Of a stretch of DNA of 64,000 bases, positions 47,401 to 59,387 are shown piece after piece. The DNA lies in the NCBI GenBank assembly GCA_030141605.1, contig JAQGDQ010000108.1, positions 1-64,000 on the forward strand, given 5' to 3'. Numbering within the stretch: the first letter of the stretch is position 1; the number at the start of each line of letters is the position of its first letter. Below the pieces are notes generated by a model that made no database searches, was not told the DNA's origin, and was given only the letters and a program-made list of their open reading frames with translations. This DNA comes from Tubiluchus corallicola. Its lineage: Eukaryota; Priapulida; Priapulimorpha; Priapulimorphida; Tubiluchidae. The translations under genes were made by a program, and so were the position numbers.

Positions 47401-48902
47401 CTTTTTCTCGCTCTCTGACAATTATTGTGAATTTGAATAGTGACACTGCCGTGGGCTGTTGCAATGCACGTGTCCAGTAGTGACCATCGGTCATCTGTCA
47501 GCTTGGGTACTAATTTATAAGAAATGATATTTATCGCAGTACTAATTTTACCTGTTGATAATTATGAGTTGTTCTGATTGTCGGCAAACATCAAACACGC
47601 ACTATTTAACCGCTTAAAGGTATTGAGATTAGTCGATTACTGACTTAGTACTCACAAATACTCACTGCAATAATATTCATCTCTTTGTTAGCAAAAATTG
47701 TTCCTTTGCGCAGCGTTACACCCTAACTTTCTAAAATGTAATACCCTGTATAACTGAAGGACTGGTAAATGCTTTGACCGCTCGTTTCCGATGCATTAAA
47801 ATTTGTTTTTGGAGCTCATAAACATAACGCTTTGTTTAGTACTACAGCTTTTACGTGACTTGAATTTGAATGGTTTATTTAAATATTTAATCACTGTCTC
47901 AAGACAAATGAATTACAAGCTTATAATGGCATTTTGCAGAACGTCACTGCTATTATATTATAAATCTTCTCTATTATATATTATAACTTCTCTTTATACA
48001 TGTTCGGTTACTCTATAAATCGTATCAAGCGCTTCATGCTTACACTTGTAGAAAGACCGGAACCTGTCGTTGTCAAGGATTATCCTCTAGGAGGAGTTAC
48101 TGAACCGACTGAGATTACTTTACCACTCTCAGCTGCATACATCCTCCCCCAGCAAGAACTGGAATATTTAGATACGATTTGTTACGTTATAGTTAAAAGC
48201 CATTGAGGATGTAAAAACTGAATCTTCTTTAAATGAACTTGTGCACAAATTTGCAGATGCGCAGATGTCAAAATAAGTATTTAGACTGTTAAAAACCCAT
48301 AAACTAAGACGTTAAACCGCTCTGTAATTTTTCGCATTACTAAGCGTGTATGCTAATTCACTGTTATGGGAGACTGAGAGTTATTCTCTCTTTTTCTGAG
48401 AGGGTGTGTTTTACAAGTCCTGGTGGTTATACCCTTGGGCGGCATTGCGCAGCTAAATTCTTTCTTATTAGTTTTCTGGAATGCCGGTATTTTTCGAATA
48501 TGAAGTTACACGCTCTTTGTTTTGGGTAGGTCGATATTCCATTCAGATGCAGTCGCTGTCGCTGTCGTGTTAGTACTGACATGGGATGATGTTCACTGTG
48601 AAGTTTGTAAAAATTGGGTCGTTCATTGCTGTTGGGAATGTGTGCCAGTTGCAAGTTCACAGCACGAACACTGTTTTCCTTAGAATCAGTTTTATCACCT
48701 CCTTTAATCTTCCAGAGTCTCTGTAAACATTTCATTTGATCTACGACCAACGTGCCAAAAAACGCAATCCATCTGGTGTCGTTTTCAGCATTTACATAAT
48801 TTGAAAGCGAAGACATCAGCAATACTTTTAGAAAAGCTCAATCCCTCGTGTAAAAATTGATTTAACAATGGGTAACTAAGGCTTGAGAGTATTGTGATAC
48901 AG

Positions 48903-48926
48903 ATTATTATTATTGTTGTTATTATT

Positions 48927-48958
<32 letters not shown>

Positions 48959-48963
48959 TATTG
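48903..48963. repeat. (ATT/ATC)n trinucleotide microsatellite
   Basis: An ATT/GTT tract passes into a pure CAT run of about eleven units. It reads as poly-Met on the opposite strand, without coding meaning. Confidence 0.95.
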
Positions 48964-51900
48964 TCATAATAATGCATTAATAATATTTTAATAGTTGCAT
49001 TATTGGAGGGCCGCAAGTATTGTCAGTGCACATATTCTACGTGATAAATTGTTGGATTTTATGCCTGCAGCAAAAGCCTATATCTACTACAGAAAGAGCC
49101 AATCACTGTTTCTGAGTTAACATGTGTGTTTTTCTTACGTTTGAAGGTGCGAAGCAATTGCTGTTCTCCCGTCTCTGCAGCCGACTGTTGGTAAATATTA
49201 TTCTAACCATGACTCGGTCGTCCGATGTCCAAAGCCAGCTTTTCGTTGGCATCTGATTCCAAAATATTTGCCCGCGTGTGCGCCGGACGAAGTCATGTTT
49301 TTTGTCGGATTTGACTCAGGTGTCGACTTGTTGGCGACTGGAATGTAAGCTAGTGCTTGTTAGAGTAAGGCTTGTAAACCGCAATTGAATATTGTGCGAT
49401 TCTTGCATATGCTTACATTGTTTAGATGCGTGGCCACTGAAAGGTCTTTGGTTTTATAACATAACAAAAGCTTAGTTAAGTATTATTCAATTAGCTAAGT
49501 AACACTTATGCTTACGAGTTTTTTCGTCTTTTCTATTTTAAAAAACAATTGTACATATTGTCAGACGATCTTTAGAAAAAAATAGGTCCAAAACATTACG
49601 CTGTGCTGTCTTCATATGTGTCCTTGCAATTAAATTCTCTATGATTTTAACGGCTAATTGAGACTTGTGGTATTGAAGGAAAACAGTTTGCGTTACTCAA
49701 CAAGAAATATCAAAACGAGTCTAAACATAATTCTAGGACGCTGATTATAGCTCATTACATGCGATCAGTGCACAGATCTGCTGCAGAGAATGATTTGGTT
49801 GCATCAGCGACTGATAACGGTAACGGCTACTGTTGAGAATATATGACTACTGACTGGGTAACGTCAGATATACAAAACTACAGCTGTTACGTAATGTTAG
49901 GATGTCTGTCACTCCCGGCTCATAATAACTCGTCTGTCTTGAACAGCATGGAGTCGAGTCACTAATGTCAGTTTAGGGGGTGGCTGTTAATGGACCTTTT
50001 GACATCTTAATTTACAACGCACCCAAGACTTCTTTTCTATATACATAATCATTTTCCTTATTATACGTACTGTTATATGGTCATCTGTTACCAGTACTTT
50101 GGCCCACCTTTCCACATTTATAAAAAGCATTTCATTTTGGTAAAAAGCATATATTACCATTTCGTGTCTTTTGAGATTTGAATTAAGTTGAACGATCATT
50201 CATATTGATAAGTTCAAGGTTCCATTTTACTCTAACTTCAGTTGAATGGATATTCGTGCCGTACAGGTAAATTGATTAGTTGTTTATTTACAGTAGTGTG
50301 TAAACAATAACAACGTGTGTACGTGGACATCAGTGTAAATACTGGCAGTATTGCAGTGACCAGGATTCCAGGAATAGCATTAATAGTTGTTTAGTCAAGT
50401 GGTTCTCGATTTTCAAACTGTCTTTGCAACGAGGAAATGATATTCGTACATAATGTTTATATTTCACGATTCTTATTCACTCAGACTGGATATATATTTC
50501 ATGTGTCTAACCATAATATGTACCAGCCATATGCCCACGCTTCAAGATTAACCTCTCTGGTGTATGGAAATGCGTGGTTAAGGTCTTGTGAGATTTGGTA
50601 ATATACTGTGTCCTATATTCCATGAAGCCGTCTTCTGGTTCAATTTAATACACGAAAACATGTTAAATATTACACAGGTTTCCAGACTGCGTATCGTTTT
50701 GGATATCTCTTTCTCTTGTTAATGGCAATTTTTTCTATTGTTATTAATGCGAGGTCAAGTCAGATATCATCATTGTTGATCTCAAAATGTGTTTGACTTT
50801 TATTTGCCTAACTTGCATGATTACCTCCTTGCAATCCTTGGACATTCTGATTGCACGCGTATAGCTATCTGACCCATATGACTTTTATACGTAAATGATT
50901 TTTTATTTAGAGGAAAAGTATATGGTACACGCACTTTTTGTTTGCTATTAGCTTAAAGTTTAATTCTATTACCTGCCTAGTAGTTTTGTAGTTGCATAGT
51001 TTTGCAGTTACAGTTCCGCTAACGTGAGCCGCGTTACCCTCTTATGTACTTGAGACGAATAGCATTTAGCAGTTTCCTTAATTCAGAATAATTCAGAATA
51101 GTTTCATAGTTCAGAATGTGGCAGCTCAGGCTTGGCTTCGTGTCAAAAAAGACTGTATCATTTGAAGCTATTAAAAAATTCAATAAGTATACCGATGATC
51201 TACTGACTTTTAAAACAAGAAAAAAACGAGAATTGCCTACATTACTGTAAATCAATGTTGTAGATGGCTAAAGCCAAAAATGCCATATACGCATGTGCGT
51301 ATAATGTGCAAGTCGTTCGCGTGGTACCCGTTTCAGCCAGGAGAAGAACTGCAAACAACACTGAAAACGAATTCTGTTTGATTTCAACATCCATGTCCGC
51401 AGAGATTTGTGGTTTTTAATTTCGTGTGAATGTTCTAGTCTGTCTGCTCTCGGTGCTATATGAGTTTGAACTGGTTATTGTTGTTCTGCTTACGGAAAGC
51501 GATACAAGCGCAAATAGCCGTAGTTGTAGGTGGATGGAAATTGTTAGGAGACGGAATAAGAAATTCGTTACCATCGGGCACTGTTCGTGACTTAGATATG
51601 ACTCGAAGGATAAAGTTTGTCTCTTATTTTCTTCTTGTACAGACTGAGTGAACTTGTATGATTGACTGGTATTTCGCTAATTCACAATATCATCTCGGCA
51701 TTTCCATTACAGATTGTTAAAAAGAATGCAGAACTACCATTGAAACTAATGTTCTTTCACAACGCCACACAGGTGGCGCTAATATCAGTTTGCCGGTAGT
51801 AATTGATGAGCCCTACAAAAATTATACTAGCTACTTGTCAGAAAAATCACCCTGAACAGGCAATGATAAACTCTTTTAGGCAACAAAAACTGTTACTTGA

Positions 51901-53062
51901 TAGGATAATGTTGTAGTTCATTTTGACTCGAGTGGTTCATTTTAAGTTATACAGATTAGTTATTGACTCGTTCGTGCTGTTTCTTACATTTTTTCAATCA
52001 TTAAAGAATTGAATCCTTTGCATCGTAAGTCTTTCTACAGGCAAAGTCTTCCCAGTGCTGAAAAGGATATCAACAGCTGTTGCATTTTTCTTCCTCCTAG
52101 AATTCCTCGGGTTCAAATTAGCCCGCACGTTTTACTGGGATGAAAATCATCTGTGCCTCTTTACACCAAACGTATGAAATTGCGAGACAAAAACCAGAGC
52201 CGCCGGTCTGTTCCGGGTGTTGGCTTCCTTTATGTTAAAACATCACAACTATTGAAAATATTTGTAGGAAAAGATCATGTATCATGCTATTCGAGGGCGA
52301 GCTTCTTTTCACCGTGAGTTTTATACGTGGATGGAATCTGGTGTTTCTTTTCAGCAATTCCCCCCCCCCCTTCTTTATCTTGGTAGTGTCGTTGACAGTG
52401 TAGACTTGCTATAGAATCATGCAGATCATCTGTTTTTGATGATTTTCAGGCGAGGATCCGCAATCAAGGCAATTGTTGACTGTTTAGGTAATACACGCCG
52501 TGCCCCTCGCGGCCAGCACATCTGCGGTCATCTTTTTCGCCATAATTTTTCAATTATTTTGTTTGTTTTTTGCGACTGGCTGCAAGATGTTGTGATCTCA
52601 GCGATTTTTGTCACTTGGCTATTTTCCTTTGAGTTCTGTGTGACGTCAGTAAACTTGATGTCTTGTGTGGCTGCTGTGCTTCAGCTGTTTTTGGTAAAAG
52701 TGAGTGGATGCATTATTGGAAGCTTGACATCAGGAAAACGATGTTTATGTCTTAATGTTAATTGGTGCTGGTTAAATAGTGTAATATAATATCCGTACAT
52801 GCACATGGAGGCCTGCGTACTTACGATCATTCGATTCTACTTTTTACTGTGATGAATAGAAGTGGCAGAGGTGAAGAGGGACAGAGTTTGAAGAAGTGCA
52901 GTTTAGTGTCGCTGTTGCTAGTGTAGACCCTGTGTATATGAACTGTACGGTTGTGTTAACTACCCGTCGTGTGACGGTGCATTTGATCCTATTGCGATGA
53001 CGTAGTGATTGCGGTCGGCGTGGGATTTCACAGGTGTGAGTTCTAGTGTGAGTAATCAGCAT

Positions 53063-53069
53063 TATATAG
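53063..53069 (+). promoter_or_regulatory. TATA-like motif upstream of alternative first exon
   Basis: TATATAG lies about 300 bases before the ATG of the Asn/Ser-rich exon, and an initiator-like CCAGTT follows about 22 bases later. The spacing is shorter than the usual 30 bases, so this is only a weak candidate core promoter. A CRE-like TGACGTAG lies at about 52997. Confidence 0.15.
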
Positions 53070-53368
53070 CTCACTAAACACTCCAGTTGTGTTTGCTGAC
53101 TTGCTAAATGTGTATGCAACTTGGATGTGAGTAAAAATAGGAACTCCTTTAGTAGGGTAAATTAGAACTGCGCGTTGAGTCATACGTGAACGGTGTTATG
53201 TGTGCTTGAAGTGAAACTGGTAAACCAGTTGGTTTGATGCGTGTGATTTAGTTCATGATAAATCACTTTACGAGGTAATGGTTCGTTAAATGCGTTTTAT
53301 ACATTCTTTACTTTATAGCTGTCGACTGTGGGTGCGTAAGTAGTAACACCCAGTTTAATTGATCAATC

Positions 53369-54112
53369 ATGAGTTTTTGGCTGAATTGGGACCTCAAGAA
53401 TAACCAAAAACTTCCCTCTGGAGAAGAAACGTATTACAACTATAATAGTGTCCCAACTGTTGTGCACAATAGTGATACTAAATCTGTAAAAAGTGTGTCG
53501 GTTGTTGTGCACAATGCAGAGAAATCGTGTGAAAAGCACAGTAATCGTGGAGCGTGCAATGGTTTGCTAAATAACGGCCCTGTGCTGAACAACAATGTAA
53601 ATAAAGCCACAAGCAATTACGGGTCGCTAAACAAACGCAATGGTTCAGTTTACAACAACGATTTGTGCGTCATTAACACGTTCAGTAACAATGATCCGTT
53701 CAACAATGCATCTCTTGGCAAGTGTTCACAGTATAACAACGGAATTTCTAATGACAGAACTTCCAGCCCCAGTGGCAGCTTGTCAAGTTTGAGTAGTAAC
53801 GGTTCTTCTGTAAGCAATGGTCTTTCGAGCAACAATGGTTCTTCTACATCCAGCAACAACGGTTACTATGGTAATGGTATTTCAAGCACTAATTCAAACA
53901 GTAGTTCGGGTTCCTCGTGGCTTAGTAATGGATATGGAACAATATCTCGTTGTACCACAAATGGATATTTCAACGGGCGAAGTATGGCGCTATTGCCAAT
54001 GGAACCCATATCGGAGCTTACGGTATATGGTTCGGAACCAACAACACCTACATGCAAAGACCCAAAGGAGTTGGCCAAGCTAAAGCATCGTTCTTGCCCA
54101 AATCCATTTGAG
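53369..54112 (+). CDS. NAV: candidate alternative NAV first exon, Asn/Ser-rich
   Basis: An ATG-initiated frame of exactly 248 codons inside the 19.6-kb NAV intron. A stop codon (TGA at 53360-53362) lies in frame just upstream, so this ATG can be the true start. The peptide begins MSFWLNWDLKNNQKLPSGEE, then becomes extremely rich in Asn, Ser and Gly, and closes with the more ordinary PKELAKLKHRSCPNPFE. It then meets a donor (AG/GTAGCT) in phase 0, exactly what the acceptor at 62935 needs. Without splicing the frame ends four codons later. Direct observation: a long open frame, its start and the donor phase. Inference: an alternative promoter yielding a short NAV isoform. It might instead be a nested single-exon gene. 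Confidence 0.7.
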
Positions 54113-55768
54113 GTAGCTATAATATAATTAATAACATAATCAAAGTCATAGTAATATCATACATACAATTAAACATTAATTGGTTGATAGATTATTCCAT
54201 TGAAACTCAACATGCAGTAGTGCAGGCAAAGTTTACTCACAAGAACCTTTGTGGTTTGACATGTCTCACAAATTTAAGCTTGTTTTCTTTTTCTTGGTTA
54301 TGCGGCCAGACGTTATATTAGACAGAGGACTATAGTTTAATGTGAGAAGTGTTTCGAAAAACACAGATCTGCTTAATTTGGCATTTTGAGAACACGCAAC
54401 ATTTTGCTGTACAATATATGTGTAATACTCCTAGAAAAACGATCATCAAATTGATGGTAGTTCCTCAACAGTGTATCAAGGTCAATCTCATAAACTCGTG
54501 ACAAAAAACAACATTAACTGATAAAGGAGTTGGATTTTTGGACTATCTTTGTTCAAGCAGTGTGTTTTTGTGATGAATTTAGTGTTAAAACAACTCAGAA
54601 AATACAAATATTTGTTTAATCTGCATTATTTCATTGTCCTTTACGTGTCACTGTATGACTTTGTGAAACGTGCAAAATAAAGTTCATAACGTGTGTTGCA
54701 TACTAAAATCTAACCGACAAAAACATAGCAGACCCTATAAACGTACGTAGGGTTTCAATAAAATACCTCTTAAACTGATTATTAAACTACACCTAAAATA
54801 GATAAACTTTGTGAACTGTTATGCCATAAAATAACTGACATGTAGTTATTATAAACGTTGAGACTATAAAAGAGCACGTAATGCCTAGTGAATAAATATA
54901 TCCTACAGTTTTTGAATTGCTAACAATTCCTGCTTTCGGTATTGAAGGTGTTCACGACATTATGTACACCAAACGGGAATACTCGAGTATCCTTTCGACC
55001 TTGCTCTATAATGGGCTAGAGGTATCAGTTTCCAAAAATGGCTGTTCCAGTTCCACCATACACTGAAAAGAGGACGTGTACACATATGACCCGTTTAAGG
55101 AAAAAGTACGTTTTGATAGATGGAGCCCATTTTTGATAGTTACGAAAACAGTATAATGTACAAGCTGACAGGGACAGGTGCTCTCTAAAAGAGCTGATAA
55201 AGCTAGCAGATTTAATGTTAGTGCATATCCCTAAAATTCCTTATTTACTTAGGTAAGCGTTGTACATTCATTTACATTATTTACATTGTATATTTTTTTA
55301 CATTTATTTAGGTAGGCGTTGCTTTTTGGCAGAATTGAATGCGCACGTCTTTAATGCCTCGTTATCATGCAGTCATTAAAAAGCAACGATTTTTAACTAC
55401 ATAAACTGCACACGAACTGTGTCACGTAACTCTTTACCTGCGTACGTTGAAGGTTATTTATTTTGTTGGGTAAACAGTGTCATTGTTGGCAAATATTTGA
55501 ACGGGTTTTTTTTTGTAATCGCCTAGTCTATGCATAAAACTCTGAATCATTTCGTATTTCCAGTACGGAATACCCTTTCACATCAAATACAATGACGTCA
55601 TCAGTTTTGTTGATCGGAGTAGTAATAACACTACTTTCTCCATTGCGGTTGCATGGTGTATTTACTGTAAGTTTAAGAGCTTTTATAGTAAAAAAACAGA
55701 AACGAATTTCTCCCGGTATTGAACTGGCATTTGTATAACCACAATATAGTGTATGCTGAACAGTGCAA

Positions 55769-55900
55769 TATCCAATGTATGATGCTGACGTGACATAGTT
55801 CTGAATGTTCAAATAAGACACCGTGACGCACCTTGATGGCCTACGTGACCCTGTAAACGCGTGTATGATTCACACAAAAAAGAGTTCACTGTTCCTACTG
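55769..55900 (+). repeat. 132-bp direct repeat, copy 1
   Basis: The unit beginning TATCCAATGTATGATGCTGA and ending AGTTCACTGTTCCTACTG recurs at 56199-56330 with three substitutions only. The two copies are 430 bases apart in the same orientation inside the large NAV intron. High identity indicates a recent duplication. It is not a recognised element. Confidence 0.92.
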
Positions 55901-56198
55901 AAATTTGAAAAGCAATGGTTGGCGTTTATCTAACGTACGCGGACACCTGCACGTGTAATGCCTTTTTCAAAAAACATCACAGAAAATTGAGGCTGAGTTT
56001 ATTATATGTAATCTATAAAATTAAATCAAAATAATTAAGTACGTTAGCCTGCAATAGTTTTTGTGGAATAAACTTGATAGCATGAAGTTTTGTCAAGTAT
56101 CAGCATCAGTAATAGGGCGCATAGACGTTATGAAAAAAGACATAAGAATTGCAGACAATATCTGCTGGATTGAGATGTTTTTAACATTCGTTTTTCTT

Positions 56199-56330
56199 TA
56201 TCCAATGTATGATGCTGACGTGACATAGTTCTGAATCTTCAAATAAGACACCGTGACGCACCTTGATGGCGTACGTGACCCTGTAAACGCATGTATGATT
56301 CACACAAAAAAGAGTTCACTGTTCCTACTG
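56199..56330 (+). repeat. 132-bp direct repeat, copy 2
   Basis: The second copy of the unit at 55769-55900. Its end is followed by an extra TTCCTACT, a small tandem extension of the terminal GTTCCTACTG, which looks like replication slippage. Confidence 0.92.
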
Positions 56331-59300
56331 TTCCTACTTTTCTTAAGAGCGTCTCTGAACTGTAAAAAACAGATGGACGAAGGAGAGTGTATTTATTCCC
56401 CCATGCCTTGATGTCACTTCCCTTCTTGATGTTTGTTATTATATTACTCTTTGCCTACTTGTACAAATACACGTAGTATTTATGCATGAAAACATGTGCA
56501 CGAAACCATCAAATACGAGTGCATTCTTAGTTTTAGTCTGAATCCATTACACATGCGCGCTCACGCATACACGCGCCCATAATTTTGGACGACACATAAA
56601 TGTATTAATTTTACCGGGCTGCACCATTTTTTGCTCACACGTTTTTATTGAAGTTGAACTACATTAATCATGCTAAGCAATAGAGAGGGCGACTTCAGCA
56701 GAATTTGCAATTGAAGCTGTAGTTAATATCTAGTTGATGTGTCGTAATCTGCTACGAGGGGACATTTCAGTTGATTCAGTAAATTGCTGCTAGAAGGATT
56801 TAATTCTTAGTGTAAAGTTTAGAAATTAATTTTGTCAAAGTTAATACATGGAGCATTCAAGATTGACTACTTTTTGCTAAGGATTAAAACTTGAATCTTC
56901 ACAATTATAGAGATCAATGAATGTAGTATTGCTTTCACTTCGATTCACGTATCAGCTGTAGCTTGTGCTACAGATTTAGGAAAAACAAAACTGTGATTTT
57001 ATTCATGCTTTGCTAAGCAACAAAACGAGCACAGTTTTTCATTTAACCATTCCGTCATGCGCAAGTAAGATCCTAAATCAAAAGACAGCTGCATATACGC
57101 GCCTATATGCGTGAATGAATGCGCGTGCATATTGTGTGCACGCGTAAAATTTGTGTTTGGGTGGTCTGCATGTCAAGGACCCGAGGCGTCCGTAACACGT
57201 GGCGCACTTGCAAATACCCCCGCATTTTCGACTACTTCAGTATTTTTATGAGGTTTTTGTGTAATAGACACATCGACTAACTACCTCTTTGCGTAAACTG
57301 TCGAGATAATACGACTCGCCGTCCAGATGCGCTTGCATAAATTCTTGATCCGGATGAGAGGAATTGGTTTTTATAGTCCCAGGGGAATATATTTCAAGTT
57401 TACAAGCCAGTGGCTATAATAATGTGAAAATATCTTTTGCAGATAAAAAATGTTAGATGCCTCTACTGGTTATATTAACAGCAAAACCTCTTGTTCGCCT
57501 CTGTACAGCTTTTGTCACTGTATTCGTGCCATACGATTTTTGTCAAACAATTTGCAGCATTTTTTCACATTCTCAATGCGCGTTCTAATTGTTTCGCAAC
57601 AAACTTTAGTTGGATAATTAGTTGTTTGTGTGTCCAGTCTACCAGCGTTCAGAAGTAGTAATTCTAATTTTGCGCAACTTCATCGCTAGCTTCAACATGG
57701 AGTTAACAACATTTTCTATTGTTGAGATTTCTTTTTGAAAATGGGTGGACCCAGGATGGCGTAGAAAGATTTGATTATTTGTAAACAAGCCTGTCCAAAT
57801 AAAGCGTGTTTTTCTGCGTTTAAAGCATTCAATAGAATCAAGATACGTGAAATGTTCTCGATATTAGTACAATTTGAAGATGAAGATTACTTAAAGGCGA
57901 TGCCAGCTTTCTTGTTTTGCTCAGAATGATCATAAATGCTTTCTTCAAGTTTCTTGTTTTTGGCGAACATTTTAAACCCCCATTTGTTTGGAGACATTTT
58001 CGACTGTTTGCGCGGATTATGAAGCTGGGATTATTTTACGTGTCAAGGGTAACCGCCTAATGGATTTAGCTACCTGCGTGATCTTCGAGTTACCTCACAC
58101 CTGAGATTCAAAAAGAGATTTTTATCGTGACTTCCTAGCCAAAAAGTGAAAACGTGGATGGCAAAGGTGTGTACAAGGTCATTTGTGTGGTCTTGACTTT
58201 GTAATTCTCAGTAAGTGGGCTGACTTTCCATTTTATTGCAGATTCCCCCACTTTTAACAAGTTTGAATGTCGTTGATAACCTTAATCTTGACGACCAAGG
58301 AATTTAAACGCCTTATCCCAGCATGAAAGTGTCTCTAATGGTTTGAAATGTGTGTGTTGCATTGTAAGCTCCCATAAGCGTCGCTGATTTGACGTTATCT
58401 TTATATTCCATCATTTTAAGGGGAGAGTACTTTTAAAGTTTTCGTTTCACCTCTTAAAATTCTAGTCTGTAGAGCATTTTTTGTTTGGGAATACAAGGCT
58501 TAACATTGTTTTGATTTATATGCGCCATACTTGTCTTTTTTACAAGCATTTCACTTCAGGATTCGGTTTGCATTAGATGTTCATCTCCACTGTCACCCGC
58601 CAGCATGTAACTAAACTATATAAAATTTCCAGACAACTTTTTCGTGTACTAGCTAAGCTCTTTAAATTGCGTCTGATAGGATCTACGGGAGTGCTTAAAA
58701 TTCCCAAGGGGATGCGCCAGTGTTTAAAAATGCGTTTAAACAGTAGATATGCATCTGTAAGTGGTTCGTCCGTTAAGACTGTTGAGTACTACAAACTTCT
58801 TTAAAAGTTGCGAGATGCTTGTCAGATGTAGTTTAAAAATCAGTTTCAAAATAAGTTCACTGACAGGGTGTTTCAGAAGTCGCTCACTAATTTGTTTTTC
58901 GATTGTTAATCTTTTGGTAAACGACGACGTTCATATTGTAGTATAAAAAGCTCTTACACCCAGTAGTTGAAGTTTTTTAGTGCACAGTTGAGGTTTTGGG
59001 GCCGATTTCTTCTGCATATTGTGCATTCTGACTCTTAGACAGAGTGTAAAATCGCTGCATGACTACAGAAAGAGCATTAAGTAGGTGTAAATTAAAATCG
59101 TTGCAATAGACTTATGAAGCCAAATTTCATACCAAGTATCGCAGGCTCGGTAAAAAAAATGCCATTTGAGTAATTTCTGTTGACTATTGTAACTGTTGTT
59201 TTAATAATTGATTAAAATAATGAGAAACTTTCAAAACAGTTGATATATATATAGTGGTATTAATGCTTTGAGGAATTAAATCTAGCTATTAGTAGTTAGG

Positions 59301-59339
59301 ATTATGTATCTGTTGCGTCATGGTCATTCGGAAGATTAT

Positions 59340-59387
59340 TTACACACACGCATGCACATTGCACACCCTCACACGCATGCACACAAC
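59340..59387. repeat. CA-rich microsatellite
   Basis: An imperfect ACACAC/GCATGCAC repeat with two CACACGCATGCACA-like words. Confidence 0.8.

Larger units (their letters stand above)
43293..53368 (+). other. 5' half of the 19.6-kb NAV intron
   Basis: Apart from the 5S-derived fragment (44380-44462), a CAT microsatellite (48903-48963) and a CTCF-like AGGTGGCGC (51771-51779), I see no gene. A GC-richer patch at about 45220-45360 includes ATTGGCAGCC and a CACGTG-like GTTCACGTGG, and a donor-like TAG/GTAAGG follows at 45538. It could be a non-coding first exon, but no start codon leads into it in frame. Confidence 0.6.

Noticed and set aside
48427-48822. 131-codon minus-strand frame
   Set aside because: No recognisable domain, no codon or splice support, no homologous motif. 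Left as chance in a long intron.
50246-50266. MDIRAVQ frame ending at CAG/GTAAAT in phase 0
   Set aside because: Seven codons and a phase match expected one time in three; no promoter-like context.
52436-52789. 117-codon frame upstream of the alternative first exon
   Set aside because: Hydrophobic and Cys/Val-rich peptide without domain. A donor-like site inside it (52489) is in phase 1, incompatible with the exon at 62935.
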